NCBI GenBank assembly: GCA_902651635.1
Contig: CACRSC010000021.1
Coordinates: 330,004-394,003 of the forward strand
From: Mastigamoeba balamuthi
Taxonomy: Eukaryota > Evosea > Mastigamoebida > Mastigamoebidae
Direction: 5' to 3'
DNA length: 64,000 bases
In this document: piece after piece, positions 30,707-43,400 of the stretch
Layout: each line of letters starts with the position of its first letter
Position numbering within the stretch: position 1 is the first letter of the stretch
Translations under genes and position numbers: made by a program
The notes under the pieces: model-generated
What the model saw: only the letters and a program-made list of their open reading frames with translations
What the model was told of the DNA's origin: nothing
Database searches by the model: none

Positions 30707-33390
30707 TCACTTTCGGGATTTGATGGCGTTGGTCATGTGCGAGACCTCGTCTGGCCCCAGGTTCAGCACCTTGGCCACCACAGGCAGGAGTCTCTGCACG
30801 ACGGAGGTGAGTGCGCGGTGCGAGGGGGCTGCGGCAACTGACCTCCTGCTCGCCAGTCTCGATGAACTTGATGATGACATTCTTGAGGTACTCGACGTTG
30901 AGGCTCTGCTCGCGCTGCTTGGCCCTGTCCAGCTCGCGTATCTGCTCCTTGAGCGCCTGCGACTGCACCTCGTGCAGCTGCACCATCCTCTCGGCGTCGG
31001 CCAGCGCCGACTCGAGCGCCTGCATCTTCTTCCTCATCATCCCCAGCTCCGCCTCCTTCATCGCCTCGACCTGCGCCACGTGCAGCAGCGTCCCCTGCCC
31101 GACAGCAGCGGCTGCCACGATGGTCGGCGACTGGTGCTCGCGCGGCATCAGCGCCGCCTCGGCGTTGCTGGCGCTGCTCGTGCTGTTGGTGGCCGCCGGC
31201 GACGCCGAGCGCCCGGCGTGGCTGAGCTCGTGGCGCATGTCCGACATCTGCGCCTGGATCACGGCGATCTGCGCGTCCTTGTCCGCGGCCCGCTCCCTCT
31301 GCTCGCGCAGCGACACCCTGAGCTCCTCCAGCAGCGCCGACGCCGCGTCCGCGCGCTCCGAGGACGTCTTGTACTGCGCCCGCGCGGTCTCGGCCTCCTG
31401 CAGCGCTGCGTCGCGCTGCGAGAGCGCCTCGCGCGCCCTGCGGTCGAGCTCCTGCGCCCTCGCCTCGGCCTCCTCCAAGCGGGCCCTGAGCGCGTCCATC
31501 TCCTCCCTGGCCCTGCTCACTATCGACTCTGCCTGCTGCTGCTCCTGCTGCGAGGCCCCCGCGGTCTCCTGCGCCTCCGCAGCCGCGCTGCCGCTGCCGC
31601 TCGGGGCCTGCGCCGACGCCGCGGCTGCTGCGACGAGCTCGCGCTCGCGGTCCTCGAGCTCGCGGATGGCTGCGAGCGCGCGGGACTTGTACGCGCTGAA
31701 CGCCTCCTGCGTCTCGGCGAGCTCTGCCTCGGCCTCGCGGGCGCGGGCCTCGAGCTCCTCGCACTGCGCCGCAGAGGCCGACTTGAAGCGCTCGAACGAG
31801 TCCTCGAGGGCCGCGCGCTGCGCCTCCTCGTCCGCGAGGCGCGCGCGCAGGTCGGGGAGCGCTGCGACGTCCTCGCGGAGGCGCGCGGCCTCGACGGCGC
31901 GCTCAGAGGCCACGCGCGCCTTGGCGTCGAGCTGCTCCTTGCCGCGTGCCAGCAGCACCTGCGCGCGTGTGGCAGTGGCGCTGTTGGCTGCGAGCTCCAC
32001 ACCGGCAAGAGATCATCCGCATCGCGTGTGCGGGCGGGAGGAGGGGACGCTCCAGCACCAGGGGCCGCAGCAGCAGCACAAGGGCTGGTGGGCGCTGCTG
32101 CTGCTGCTGTTGCTGATTACTGGGCAGAGCAAAGGTAATCGGGGAGACCACAGCGCTGCCACAGCCAGAGGCACCTCAAACCGCCAGTGGGGAGGGGGGG
32201 AGGGTGCAGGCAGCTCCCTGCGGACAAGCCCCTGGCAGAGCTCCCCCACCGCCACCCCCGCCTGCTATTTCCAGCGCCCAGTCCAGCGGACACACACAAC
32301 TGTACGCAGCACAGGGAGAGAGAGAGAGAGACACACACACACACACAGAGGCCCCACCGGCACACTCCGCACCTGCAGCTTCGTGATCTTCTCCTGCAGC
32401 GCACTGCGCTCCGCCTCCCACTCGNTGCTGCTGCTGCTGCTGCTGCTGATTACTGAGCAGAGCAAAGGTAATCGGGGAGACCACAGTGTTGGCACAGCCA
32501 GAGGCACCTCAAACCGCCAGTGGAGAGGGGGGATGGTGCAGGGCAGCTCCCTGCGGACAAGCCCCAGGCAGAGCTCCCCCACCTCCCCCACCCGCCTGCT
32601 ATTTCCAGCGCCCAGTCCAGCAGACAACTGTACGCAGCACAGAGAGAGACACACACACAGAGGCCCCACCGGCACACTCCGCACCTGCAGCTTCGTGATC
32701 TTCTCCTGCAGCGCACTGCGCTCCGCCTCCCACTCGGCCGCCCCCTGCTGCTGCTGCTGCTGCTGCTGGTCCTCGTGCTGCGCTGCGGGCACCGGCTGCT
32801 GCTGCTGCTCCTCGGGGGCCGCGGGGGCGGGCGACAGCGAGGCGGGCGACTGGGGCAGCGAAGTGGCCGCCCGCAGCTGCTCGACCTCGGCGCGCAGCAC
32901 GGCGCACTCCTCGCGCGCGCGGAAGAGCTCCACCTCGGCCTGCGAGCTGGCGTCGGCGGCCCTGGCGAGCTCGTCGCGCTCGGCCGCGAGCTTCTTGTTG
33001 GCCTCGATGAGCTCTGCGAGCAGCGAAAAAATGGTAGAGGAGCGCCGGAGGGGGTCAGCAAGACGTCAGCAGACGTCACACGCGCGCGCGGACCTTTGCA
33101 GCGGGCCTCGACCTGCTTGTTGTGGACGGCGAAGCGCTTGATGAACTCGACCATCTCCTCGCGCGAGGCCGTCTTGAGGTTGATCGACTGCGCAGAGGGG
33201 GGGGAAGGGGCAGTGGGGAGGGCCCCTCACTCACTGTGAGGACCGCTGTGGGCTGGATGGCTGCACGGGGGGAGGAGCGGACGGGGTTGGAGGAGGGCGG
33301 CTCGGAGGGGGCGGCAGGGTGCGGGTCGTCGGCCGCGGGGGACGGCTTGGCGGCCTCGGTGACCGTGGCGATCTTCTTGAAGAGGTCCAT
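30707..33390 (-). CDS. GRIP-domain golgin (coiled-coil tether)
   Basis: Starts at 33390 with MDLFKKIATVTEA, continues in short exons (SINLKTASREEMVEFIKRFA near 33190-33100, then ELIEANKKLAAERDELARAA from about 33015), and has a large coiled-coil exon from about 31998 to 30843. The last exon is 30793-30707. The coiled coil is Glu/Ala/Arg-rich with clear heptads and polyQ (DQQQQQQQQG). The C-terminus LNVEYLKNVIIKFIETGEQE joined to RLLPVVAKVLNLGPDEV is the GRIP domain, with the invariant Tyr in VEYLKN that contacts Arl1. GRIP golgins are tethers of the trans-Golgi network. Between the third exon and the main coil lies a ~320-bp tandem duplication holding a second copy of the exon fragment WEAERSALQEKITKLQ and an undetermined base, so the exact exon chain there is unresolved. 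Convergent with the V4R gene. Confidence 0.82.
32095..32736. repeat. Tandem direct duplication of about 310-330 bp with an undetermined base at the joint
   Basis: Copy 1 is about 32095-32424 and copy 2 about 32426-32736. Both begin with a CTG run and GATTACTG-GCAGAGCAAAGG, and both end with the exon fragment for WEAERSALQEKITKLQ (read on the minus strand). They differ by scattered substitutions and by small indels in the GA/CA repeats. The single N lies at 32425, exactly between the copies. Confidence 0.9.
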
Positions 33391-34219
33391 CGGGGGCGTT
33401 GAGCGCTTTGCGGGTTTCGGAAGACGGTGAGATACCAATAATATCGGGCGCGATATTGTAGATCTCGCCGATGGCCAAATCCAAATCGATCAGTGCAAGT
33501 GATGTCTGTAAGAGCTTGCGGGGGTGGTCCAAGGAATCTCGCCCAAGTCGTGGGGATGAGCTCTGCCTTCCCCAAACCCCAAGTCTTGAAGAAAGAGTGA
33601 GGTGTCCTGTCCCGAGCTCAGGGTATTGGCAGCTGCACTGCAAGTCTCAGTTCCGATTGCCTCTACTTGGCTTGGGCAGTCCCACAACAGCGGCACTGGA
33701 TGGGGGTGTGCCTCTCAAATGGTGGGGCGCGGTGGGGACACGCGGGCGGTCGCAGTGGTGGTCTCGTGTTGGGTGTATAGACACAGTGTCAGAGTGCTGA
33801 TGTCAGATTCCGAATTGGCTGAGCGGGAACATGGACAGACAACAATTGCCTGACACGCTGAGAGAGAGACAGAGACGTTGGTGTGAACCCTCCCTGGCGG
33901 CGATGTGCTCACAACAGTGTGGGCTAGTCAGGGTCCCGACAAGTGCGCACCCTCCCCGTTGGCCACCCGCCGGGGCCGGCGGTGGAGGCCCGGAGCGCGT
34001 TTGAATTTGAATATTTGAAAGAGGAGGGGGAGAGAGCGCGAAGGATCAAGGGGGTTAGCGGAAATTTTGGGCGCCATTCGTTCTCATTGGTGCCACGTGG
34101 CGTTTTTTCTCGGCCCCCACCCCCGCCAAAACAAAACGCAAAGCGGGCGCCGGATCCTCTCATTTTCTATACATACCCGGAGGAGCGCCCCCTGAGTTTG
34201 TGAGAAAGGAGCAGAAGAG
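33391..34219. other. Intergenic region between divergent golgin and histone genes
   Basis: About 830 bases without a recognisable gene. Near 33,430-33,480 there are AATATCGGGCGCGATATT-like palindromes. Just upstream of the histone start, a T-rich CTATACATAC segment at about 34,166 could be part of a core promoter, but this is a guess. Confidence 0.35.
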
Positions 34220-34747
<528 letters not shown>

Positions 34748-35093
34748 AGTGCCCCATGGCTGGCATCGTGTGCACGCGGGCTGCGTTGTCTTCCTAATCA
34801 AAAAAAAAGAAAAAAAAAACACAAACACAACCGCTCCCAACCCAAACAAACGGTGTTTTCTAAACACCAACCACCGCCCCGGATGGAAACCTTGTCGCCA
34901 CCATAGAGCCAGCCCCTCCTCCCCTCGCTCCTCCGAGACTGCGCCAGGCAGAATCCTGTTTTTATCAAAGCTGGATTCTCCGCGGAGATCTCTGGATTGT
35001 AATATTACTCAAATACTTGAATTCAAAAGGAACGATCTGCGCGGGCAAATCAGTGCGCTTGGTTTTTGGCGCCACACTTCGCTGCACCCACCA
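34748..35093. other. Intergenic region
   Basis: 3' flank of histone H3 with A-rich runs near 34,800 (possible polyadenylation region), followed by the 5' flank of the SPX gene with AATATTACTCAAATAC. No gene seen. Confidence 0.4.
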
Positions 35094-37022
35094 ATGAAGT
35101 TTGAGAAGAGGCTGCTCGCCACGGCCGTCAGCGAGTGGCGCCCCTACTACCTGCGCTACCACAAGCTCAAGCGCGAGATCGACGCGATCAAGCACGCCGA
35201 GCACGGCCCCCCGGGCAGCGGCGACGAGGAGCCGCGGCGTGCGTTCGTTCAGACGCTCGAGGAGGACGTGATCACGGCCAACTCGTTCTACGAGGCCCAG
35301 GCCCACGCCTTGGCGGCCTCCGTGCGCCGGGCGCTGGAGGCGGGCGACACGCGGCGGCTGCTGGGCGCCTACGCGACGCTGCTGCGGCTGCAGCAGTACC
35401 GCGACCTCGAGCGCTGCGGCGTCCGCAAGATCGCCAAGAAGCTCGACCGCTGCTCCCCGGCCTCCGCCCCGCGCCTCGCGCTGCTCTGGGAGCACCGCCT
35501 CCGCGCCGAGCCCTTCAGCAGCTCGCCCGCTGCCGACGCGCTGGCCGAGGCCCTCGAGGCGGTGCTCTCGCCCGAGTCGGTCGCGCTGGCCCGCCTGCAC
35601 GCCGAGCAGCCCGCCGCCTCTGCCGCTTCTGCCGCCGGCACCGCAGCCCAGACGCGCCCGGCGGCCCTGCTGGCCTGCGCGGCCGCCGCCCTCTTCGTGG
35701 CTCTCGCGCCGCTGGTGCCGGGAGGCGCGCGGCGGGCGGAGCAGCGGTGCCTGGCGCTCGTGGTGCTGGCGGTGCTGCTGTGGGTCTCGCGGGCCGTCCC
35801 GTTCTTCGCGGCGGCGCTGCTCGTGCCCGCGCTGGGCGCCGCCCTGGGGGCCACGGCCGACGCGACGCCCGTCGAGGCCGCCGCGCGGCTGGTGGCGGCG
35901 TTCTGGGACGAGGTCGTCTGCGCGATCCTCGCGGCCTTCTGCGTCGCCGCCTGCCTGGGCCACGCGCGCGTCGAGGCGTGGGCGGTCGCGCTGCTGGCAC
36001 GCGCGCTGGCGGGGCGCCCGAGGGCGTTCCTGCTCGCCCTGAGCGCGGCCTCGGCGCTGCTGTGCGCGCTCGTAGCCAACGTGACGGCGCCGATCGTCGT
36101 CATGTCGGCCGTGGCGCCGCTCGTGCGCGACCTCGGCGCCGACTGCGCGCTCTCGAGGGCGCTGGTCCTCAGCGTCGCCGTCGGCTGCAACCTCGGCGGC
36201 TCGCTCACGCCCTTCGCCTCGCCGCACGCGGCCATCGCCACGGCGGCCATGCGCCACGCGGGCGCCGGCGGCGTCGCCTTCGCCGCGTGGCTCGCGTGCT
36301 GCGCGCCGGCAGCGCTCGCGGGCGTCGTCGCCGGCTGGCTCGTCGTCATCGCCGTCGAGCCCGTCGCCGACGCCCGCGTCCCCGCCGTCCGCGTGGCCCC
36401 GCACAAGCCGCAGCAGCGCCCGACGCCGCTGCTCAGCGCCGCTAGGGTCGCCTTCGCGCTGGCCGTCGCTGCGTGCTGGGCCGCGCAGCCGCTGGTCTCG
36501 CGCGCCGTCGGCGGCCCGGGCGCCGTCTCGATGCTGGCCGCGGGCGTCGCGTTCGGGTCCGGGCTGCTGGGGCCCTCGGACCTCGCGTCGTTCTCGTGGC
36601 CGCTGCTGCTCTTCGTCGGCGGCGCCAGCGCGCTCAGCGCCGCCGCCGCGTCCTCGGGGCTGCTCGAGTGGGTCGTCTCGCTCGCGCCGACGGCGCTGCT
36701 GGGCAACTGGGCCTCGGCGGCCGCGCTGGTTTTCGCCATGTCGTCGCTCGTCTCGCACACGGTCTGCGCGGCCGTGCTGATGCCCGTCGTCGCCGTCTCT
36801 GCGGGGTCCGGGGCCGTGCTGGCGTCGGTGGCCGCGTGCTCGGCAGCGATGGCGCTGCCCTCGGCGTCGCTGCCCAACACGTGCGCTCTGGCGGCGGAGG
36901 ACGACATCGGCAGGAAGGTGCTGACGCCCCTGCAGCTCGTCGCCGTCGCGGCGCCCGCGTCGCTGCTCTCGGCAGTGGTGTCGACCGCCATCACGCACGC
37001 GATGTACTCGCTGCTCTTCTGA
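35094..37022 (+). CDS. SPX domain fused to SLC13-type permease, low-affinity phosphate transporter
   Basis: Intronless, 642 residues from the Met at 35094, chosen because the SPX domain starts exactly there; the open frame upstream is non-conserved. Residues 1 to about 130 are an SPX domain: MKFEKRLLATAVSEWRPYYL, YHKLKREIDAI and the C-terminal helix CGVRKIAKKLDR with the Lys cluster that binds inositol pyrophosphates. Then about a dozen hydrophobic segments form a divalent-anion/sodium symporter (SLC13) permease, including ALVANVTAPIVVMSAVAPL, the equivalent of the SNxAxP signature in this family. The architecture equals yeast Pho87/Pho90/Pho91. It would import (or, in a vacuole-like compartment, release) phosphate, and the SPX part senses cellular phosphate status. 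The lack of introns contrasts with most neighbouring genes. Confidence 0.9.
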   Translation: MKFEKRLLATAVSEWRPYYLRYHKLKREIDAIKHAEHGPPGSGDEEPRRAFVQTLEEDVITANSFYEAQAHALAASVRRALEAGDTRRLLGAYATLLRLQQYRDLERCGVRKIAKKLDRCSPASAPRLALLWEHRLRAEPFSSSPAADALAEALEAVLSPESVALARLHAEQPAASAASAAGTAAQTRPAALLACAAAALFVALAPLVPGGARRAEQRCLALVVLAVLLWVSRAVPFFAAALLVPALGAALGATADATPVEAAARLVAAFWDEVVCAILAAFCVAACLGHARVEAWAVALLARALAGRPRAFLLALSAASALLCALVANVTAPIVVMSAVAPLVRDLGADCALSRALVLSVAVGCNLGGSLTPFASPHAAIATAAMRHAGAGGVAFAAWLACCAPAALAGVVAGWLVVIAVEPVADARVPAVRVAPHKPQQRPTPLLSAARVAFALAVAACWAAQPLVSRAVGGPGAVSMLAAGVAFGSGLLGPSDLASFSWPLLLFVGGASALSAAAASSGLLEWVVSLAPTALLGNWASAAALVFAMSSLVSHTVCAAVLMPVVAVSAGSGAVLASVAACSAAMALPSASLPNTCALAAEDDIGRKVLTPLQLVAVAAPASLLSAVVSTAITHAMYSLLF

Positions 37023-40000
37023 GTGTACAGTTAGTTGATGTGTGAGATGCGATTACTTACGCACACAGATTGCGACTGGCGGTTGTCTTGCACGGTGGTT
37101 TTTTTTTGTAATGTGCTCTATCGCCAGCCGGGAAGGGATTGCCTGAACATAAAGAGGAATCAATCCCACAAACTGGGACTGGTGTCTTAGGGCTAAATGC
37201 CTCAGTACCCATGCTGTCAAGAATGAAATGCTCCAGGTATCTTGCGTAATCAAACTGTGATTCAGAATCTGGATCAGGAAGGATCAGATACTCAATTCTT
37301 CGAGCATCTAGTTCTCTGCTGGTTAGATCCTCCTTGTCTTCATCTTTTTTCCCCTAAGGTACTGTCTAAGATAGTAAGTAATCTGTGACGGATCTGGATC
37401 TGGGATTCTGTGAGTTTTTGGTTCCCATGTCTTTGATACATGAGAATGTCTGCTTGCAGACTTAAACAATCTTCTTTTTGGGATTTTGATGGTAGTATAA
37501 GAGTCATCATTCTCTCAGAAGAGCAGGTATGTAGCATTCTCTTCTTTCTTCTTTATTCCCACACCACACACCCTTTCTTAACATTACTTAGGGCACTGCA
37601 GCAGCAGCATCAGTGCAAGCTGCAGTAGCAGCACTGTGTCTCAGTGACAGCAAGCAATCTAAGGACAAGAAGAAGGAGAAGAAGAAGAAGAAGGAGGAGG
37701 AAGTTTATAAGAAGATCACAGTGAAGGAATACAGGGGCATCTTTTGTGCATCAGAGTCAGATGAGAAGCAGAGGAGGGCACTGCAGGAGAAGCAGCAGAT
37801 CTTGGCCCTCATGAAGATATCACATAACCGGTTATCATTTTCACTGCTGAGCCCAGTAAGAAGCGTGCTCACCAGCCCTGCACCTTTGGAGAGGTCAGGG
37901 CTGGGTTCAAGGCCATGCAGATACTGCTTGGCAGGACTCTGAACGATCTCATTATAAGGTATGAAACCCCTTCCTCCTTTCTCCCTTATTCTCTCTGCTA
38001 TAATTCAAACCCATTTTTTTCCTGGATGAATACCCTCATGCATGCTGTTAAGACAGGCATGCAGACCAGAAAGCTGACACTCAGGAAGAAGAAGCTCATG
38101 CTTAGAATTCCTGATGCATTTCCTCTTCTACCCTCCATTTCTAACATTGCTTTTTTTTAAACATTTATGAAGTCCCAGAGCTGAAGAACCTCCCTTCAGA
38201 CAGAAGGCCCTATACTGCTGCTCTGTCTGCAATAATGACAAGGCCCATTATCTTGCAGATAGAGCAGTGAACCAAGATCAACTATCATCTCCTGTTCATG
38301 GAACACACTAAGTGAAGGTATGAACTCTTTCCTCTCTCTCTTCTTCTCTCTTACCACATTTCATCTGACTTTTCCTACAGGGCAGACATAAGAGAGCACT
38401 GTGATGATATCATCCAGGCTGTCTGGCCATCAGAGTTCCAGACACTGTTCACGGCACACCCCCTGATGAGGAAGGGGGTGTGAGAGCACATCCAGACCAT
38501 CTGACAGAACTATCACAGCAATGTGTCATGTGTTTCCTTTTCTTTTATCATTTACTAACAAAAGCTCAATAGGCATGAAAGGACCAGCTTCAAGGGTGCT
38601 GAGTCTGCAGCACCAAAGGCCAAGAGGCCAAGGAAGACACACCACTCTGACCCTGTACTTCAGGCCCTCTACAAGCTGAATGGGGAGGCAGGTGCCTCTT
38701 AGACCTCTAAGGTACCTGCTGGTCCTTAGTTACTCTCTTCCCAGATACCTGCTGGTCCTCAGTAATCTCTCTTTCTACTCTTCCCACTTACACATTTTCT
38801 GCTACCCTGGGCTCCTCTCCCTCAAAGCAATAACATAACCTGTCTGTCCTTTTAATGACAGTTAACAATTGTTGTTTATTCAATTGATTTAGGTATGAAA
38901 AGAAGTGTAGGGGGAATTGTAGTAAATAGAAGATGGGCTCTCCAATTATGTAATGGTGCATAGTGCCTTCATGTGTAGTGAGTGGCATGTAGCACCTTCA
39001 TGTGTAGCAGCGTGTAGCACCTCCATGCATAGCAGTACATAGCAGACCCTGTCATAGCAGTATGTAACATGATGAATGAACTATGTGATACTGCAGAGGG
39101 TCTGCTACGTGCTGCTACAGTGCTTGATATGTTATGGTGCATAGTGACATCATGTGTAGCAGTGCATAACGGAGGCATGTAGTGGACCCTTCACTATGCT
39201 GCATAGTTCATTCATCACACTACACACTGCTATGGCAGGGTTCACTATGCACTGCTACATTGCTTGATATGCTTATGGGCCTCTTGTGTGGTGGAAGTGA
39301 CAGGGTGAATGATGAGATGAATGAGGGCACTGGGCCCAGTGTGGCTGCAGCTGTGAGCAGGGTCAATGGCACTGTGTTGGCCCACTGGAACACCTTCTTC
39401 TGGTATGGGCAGTTCATGATCAGGCATGAGTAGAACCAGCATTCCTTGTTAGGCATCTTATTCTTGCACTGGCACAGAATACAGACAGAACTGCAGGAAG
39501 CAAAGAAGAGCACTTGTAGCTGTGTTATTAAGACTGTTTATTATAAAAGTAAACCTTTTCAATGAGTGTCTTCTTCTGTGCTGCTGATGCTGAGATATTT
39601 TTCACCTGTGACATAAGAGCTGCCACCTTAGAATTTGTGAGACATGACTCTTTTTAGACAGAAAAAAAGTGCACATTCTAACACCACACTATGCTGTTGG
39701 TTGTCCAGCCCACACTGCCTATCAAGACAAATGAGCAGTACTTCCGTGCACTCCTGCAATTATCAGCTCTTCCTTGACCATTTCACCCTTGAACATGGAG
39801 TGCACCAGTGCTGAATTATGAAATCGTTCTACAACATTCTGCAGTTCAAGTGGCTGACCCTTGGGGACAGCCCTGTGCTGCATCACATTCTCTGTCTTCC
39901 TCCTCTGCAGTATCTGTTTAATGCACATCAAGCCCATTTCAATTCAGAGGATTGAATTATGAGGGGATTTGGCTGAAAGGACCAATAATACCCCATCAAG

Positions 40001-40442
40001 GTTCTTCAGAACAACACATCCATTCAACAGTCTCCCAGTATACACAATATAAAATTCAAAAACATTAGCTATTTCAGCCTTGTTTTGTGAGGCAACCTGC
40101 CCATAAGATTCAGTTGTTGAAGTGTTCAGATGTCTTCCTCTTCACATGCATGCCAAATTTTAAGAGCAGATTGCCTAACAAAACTAGACCGAAAATACCA
40201 ATTCTTTTTAATGGTAAGTGTGTACACTGCCCCTATTTTCCTGAAAAGTTCAGGGCATCGGGAACCACCTGGACAAGTGCAGCACCTCACCTGTTGGCCC
40301 TGGCCCCGCAGCAGAGGAGGTCAGTGGCGGCACGAAGTGAGTAAGCGCCGAGCCGGATCGTGGCCCGTTGTCGAAGCTGGTCTCTGAATATCTCGGATGA
40401 CATCACACGAGATATTATATTTAAATTGTGCGCTGTTGACAA
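37023..40442. other. AT-rich island with decayed, mobile-element-like sequence
   Basis: Composition changes sharply: GC falls and microsatellite-like and T-rich segments appear. Short protein-like pieces occur on the plus strand, among them a Lys-rich piece near 37,640-37,800 (KDKKKEKKKKKEEEVYKK, then ITVKEYRGIFCASES), RTLNDLIIRYE near 37,930, and DIREHCDDIIQAVWPSEFQT near 38,390-38,450, separated by stops and intron-like breaks. A ~38-bp direct repeat (TACCTGCTGGTCCT) occurs at about 38,710 and 38,750, and an imperfect inverted repeat lies near 39.1 kb. No intact gene can be defended. It resembles a degenerate transposon or an expired gene, and is the only large low-GC block inside the gene-rich part. 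Confidence 0.5.
39031..39256. repeat. Imperfect inverted repeat, two 73-nt arms
   Basis: The left arm 39031-39103 and the reverse complement of the right arm 39184-39256 align over their whole length; by eye about three quarters of positions match, with an exact core GATGAATGAACTATG. Nearly all mismatches are transitions. A direct repeat (GCTACAGTGCTTGATATG versus GCTACATTGCTTGATATG) is present at about 39,112 and 39,253. The spacer is about 80 nt. The structure could fold as a hairpin or be the remnant of a MITE-like element. Confidence 0.65.
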
Positions 40443-43400
40443 ATGCAGCCCCGGAAGCCCCCGAAGCGCTCTGTGTGGGTGAAGTTTCCCGAGCAAGACG
40501 CTGTGCCGGTCGACCTCGACGCCGAGCTGTTGGACGGCTGCGGCAACGACCTCAAGATGCGCATCAGGGAGCAGCTCGGGATGCCCTACCGCCCCGGAGA
40601 CCTCTTCCTCGACCTGCCCGCGGGCGCGGTCGTTGACCCCAAGCTCGGGACCTACCTCACCCAGGGCACGCGCGCGCTCGACCCCAAGAAGAAGCTCGAC
40701 GCCACCTTCTTCGACCTGCTCGGCGACAGGACCATCGAGGTCCGCGTGAGGACCGGCGCCTTGCCTCTTCCGACCCAGCCCGGTGCGTGCGTGTCTTTTC
40801 TCATTCCTCTTCCTGGCGGGATTTGTCTCAATTGCGTTTGCGGGGGAATCAATTGAATTCAAATTCGCATTGTTTTTGTCCCCGGGCAGGCGAGGAGGCC
40901 ACCGAGCCCTCGTCTCCCAAGCGGCCGAGAGTGCTGAGGCCGGCGCTGCTGGGTCGGGAGGAGTCTTCTTTTGCAATTGTGTTTACGATTGATTGAATTT
41001 GAATTGCTGTCTCTCTTCGTGGCAGGAGCGCGGCGACTCCCTGAGGGTCCCGACCTGCTGGCGCGGCTGCGCAGCGCAGCAGCGGATCCCGACATTTGCG
41101 CCGCCTGGAGCATCGTGCCCAAGGACGACGCCCACCTCGCAATGAGCCCCCCGGTCCGAGACAACTTCAATTTGCGGTCGTATTTGCCGATTTGTGAATC
41201 TGAAATCTGGGCGCAATCCCGCGTATTCACGCGTTCGCAGCTGGACCCTGCGTCTCGCAGCAAGTTCCCCAGCCTCGTGGACCGCGAGCACAGCGAGGCG
41301 ATGCTGCTACAGCACTTCTGCCAGAGGTTCAGCAGCAAGGACCTGCCCACAAAGGCGACGTCGCTCCATGCGGCCGTCGCAGGCGCCCCGGGGACGGGAA
41401 AGACGCGCTTTGTCGACCAGGTCTGCGACTGGAACCGCCTCTCAAAGGCGGAGCTGCGCAAGAAGGCACGGATGAAGGCGAAGCTGCCCAAGGGCTTCGT
41501 CGAGTCAGTGCAGAACTGGGTGCAGATACGCATCTCGTACAATGGCCACACGCAGGCGACCTGCAAAGACCACGAGTACCCCTTACAGTGCCTCGTCTGC
41601 CGTGTGGCATGCGCGTGAGTTCTCTCCCTATCCTATTTGGTGCATTTTGTCTCGCTCTGAACTGCCAAGTGGATCTTGTTTCACACCCTGGCTTACGTTA
41701 CACGCAGGTACCTGTTCGAGAGCTGCTCTCTGGCTCCCCAATCATGAGCGCGGCCCTGCAGAGCGGCGCCCTTGAGGAGGACCTCGAAACGGTGCTCGTC
41801 AGCATCGCAAATGACCACGCTCGCCGTCACGGCCACAACCCCAAGCATGTTGCCATTTTCCTGGGCCTCGATGAGCTGCTTCGCGTCGACAAGGACCGCG
41901 GCGAGCCCAACAGTTCTCATGCCAATGCCATGGCCATAGCACACGAGATCGGGAAGATCGTGGAGAGCAAGAACGTTCCGGTGTACCAGCTCACGACGAC
42001 GCTGCGCGACACACTGCTCAAGGGGGTCAGCAAGACGCTGTCTGGCCGAGACATCTTCTGGGTCCCGCTGCCACGCATCTCCTCTGACGGCGCCTTGAAG
42101 ATGCTCGAGTGCTACCGCAATGGAACCAGCCAGAGCCCTGGTATCTCCACGAGGCTGCCGGCGTTGCTGCAGAAGCCCTTTTTTGAGCAACTTGTGTACG
42201 ACTGCGGCGGCCACCCGCGTACTCTCGAGTGCCTGCTTGATGCCGCATACGAGCTTACACGTAAGAACATTGCCAAGTGGACTGCCCGGCAGATCAACGC
42301 GGCTCTCAGCACTGGGCTGAAGGGCAAGATGGACAGTGCCGATGTGCCATTTGCGCTGATTGAGGCGATCCTGCTCGGGAAGGCGGTCAGGGCCGACACG
42401 GTTGTGGACGAGAAGCGTCACCTGACGTACGGCGACTTCGTCTACAGTGGAGTGCTCGCCAACTCGATCGAGAGCGTGGACGAGGGGAGCAAGGCCACGT
42501 TCACCCCGCGACTGCCCATCGTGCGGCTCCTGCGATGGGCTGATGACCTCGTGGGCGAAAGCGACCGAGCCGAATCACGCGAGATGGAGGTAGCGCGCAC
42601 ACTCATCCAGATGCTCGAGGGTGAGGAGGTTTGGACGTGGGCGTCGTTTGAGCGCTTCCATGCTGGCTGGGAGCACCTGATGGACGTTCTCCGTGCTGGG
42701 ACGTCAATCCGACTGAGCGACCACTACAAAGGCGCTGCACTGGGCTCGCGTATCAAGGACGCCAAGTTCACGTACCCGCCGTTCTCGCCCCACGACACGC
42801 TTCCTGTGAGTTTTTATCCCGTGTTGATTGCCTATCCACACTGAAATAGGTCGTGGACACGGATGGCAAACCACTGGCGGCGGAGCACTGCATGGAGCAG
42901 TCGTCGAGGTCATTCGTAATTGGCGGCGACCACCCAGGGTCCAACTATATCGTTTGATTATGATTATCGCTCACACTTACACGCAGGTATCACATCGTCG
43001 TTGTTCGCAATGGCCTCGTCATGTACATTGAGACACGCTATTCTGCTCCCGGGACGTCGACGATGGCTACCAAGGGCGAGCGCAACAGCAAGTACAGCCT
43101 TTGGAAGCGCAGGCTCGTCAGCGGCGATCTGTTGGAGAAACTCGGAGTGCCAACCAACCCGGAGCACATATTCGTCATGGCCCTGATGCGCTCGGCAAAC
43201 GCCGACACGTTCAAGGGCTTGCAGGGTGACGCTGTCCTCGTCTCGAAGGGAGCACTCCTGGGACTGTATGGCAAGTCGCTCAGCTGCCGGCCGCAGTTCA
43301 TGTGCCTCAAGGAGCAGATGAAGAGCACACCGCAGCTCAAACCGCAGGAGCCCAGCGAGGCAGTTCCCTCGGCTCACTTGGCCGACGAGGAGCCTTCCAC

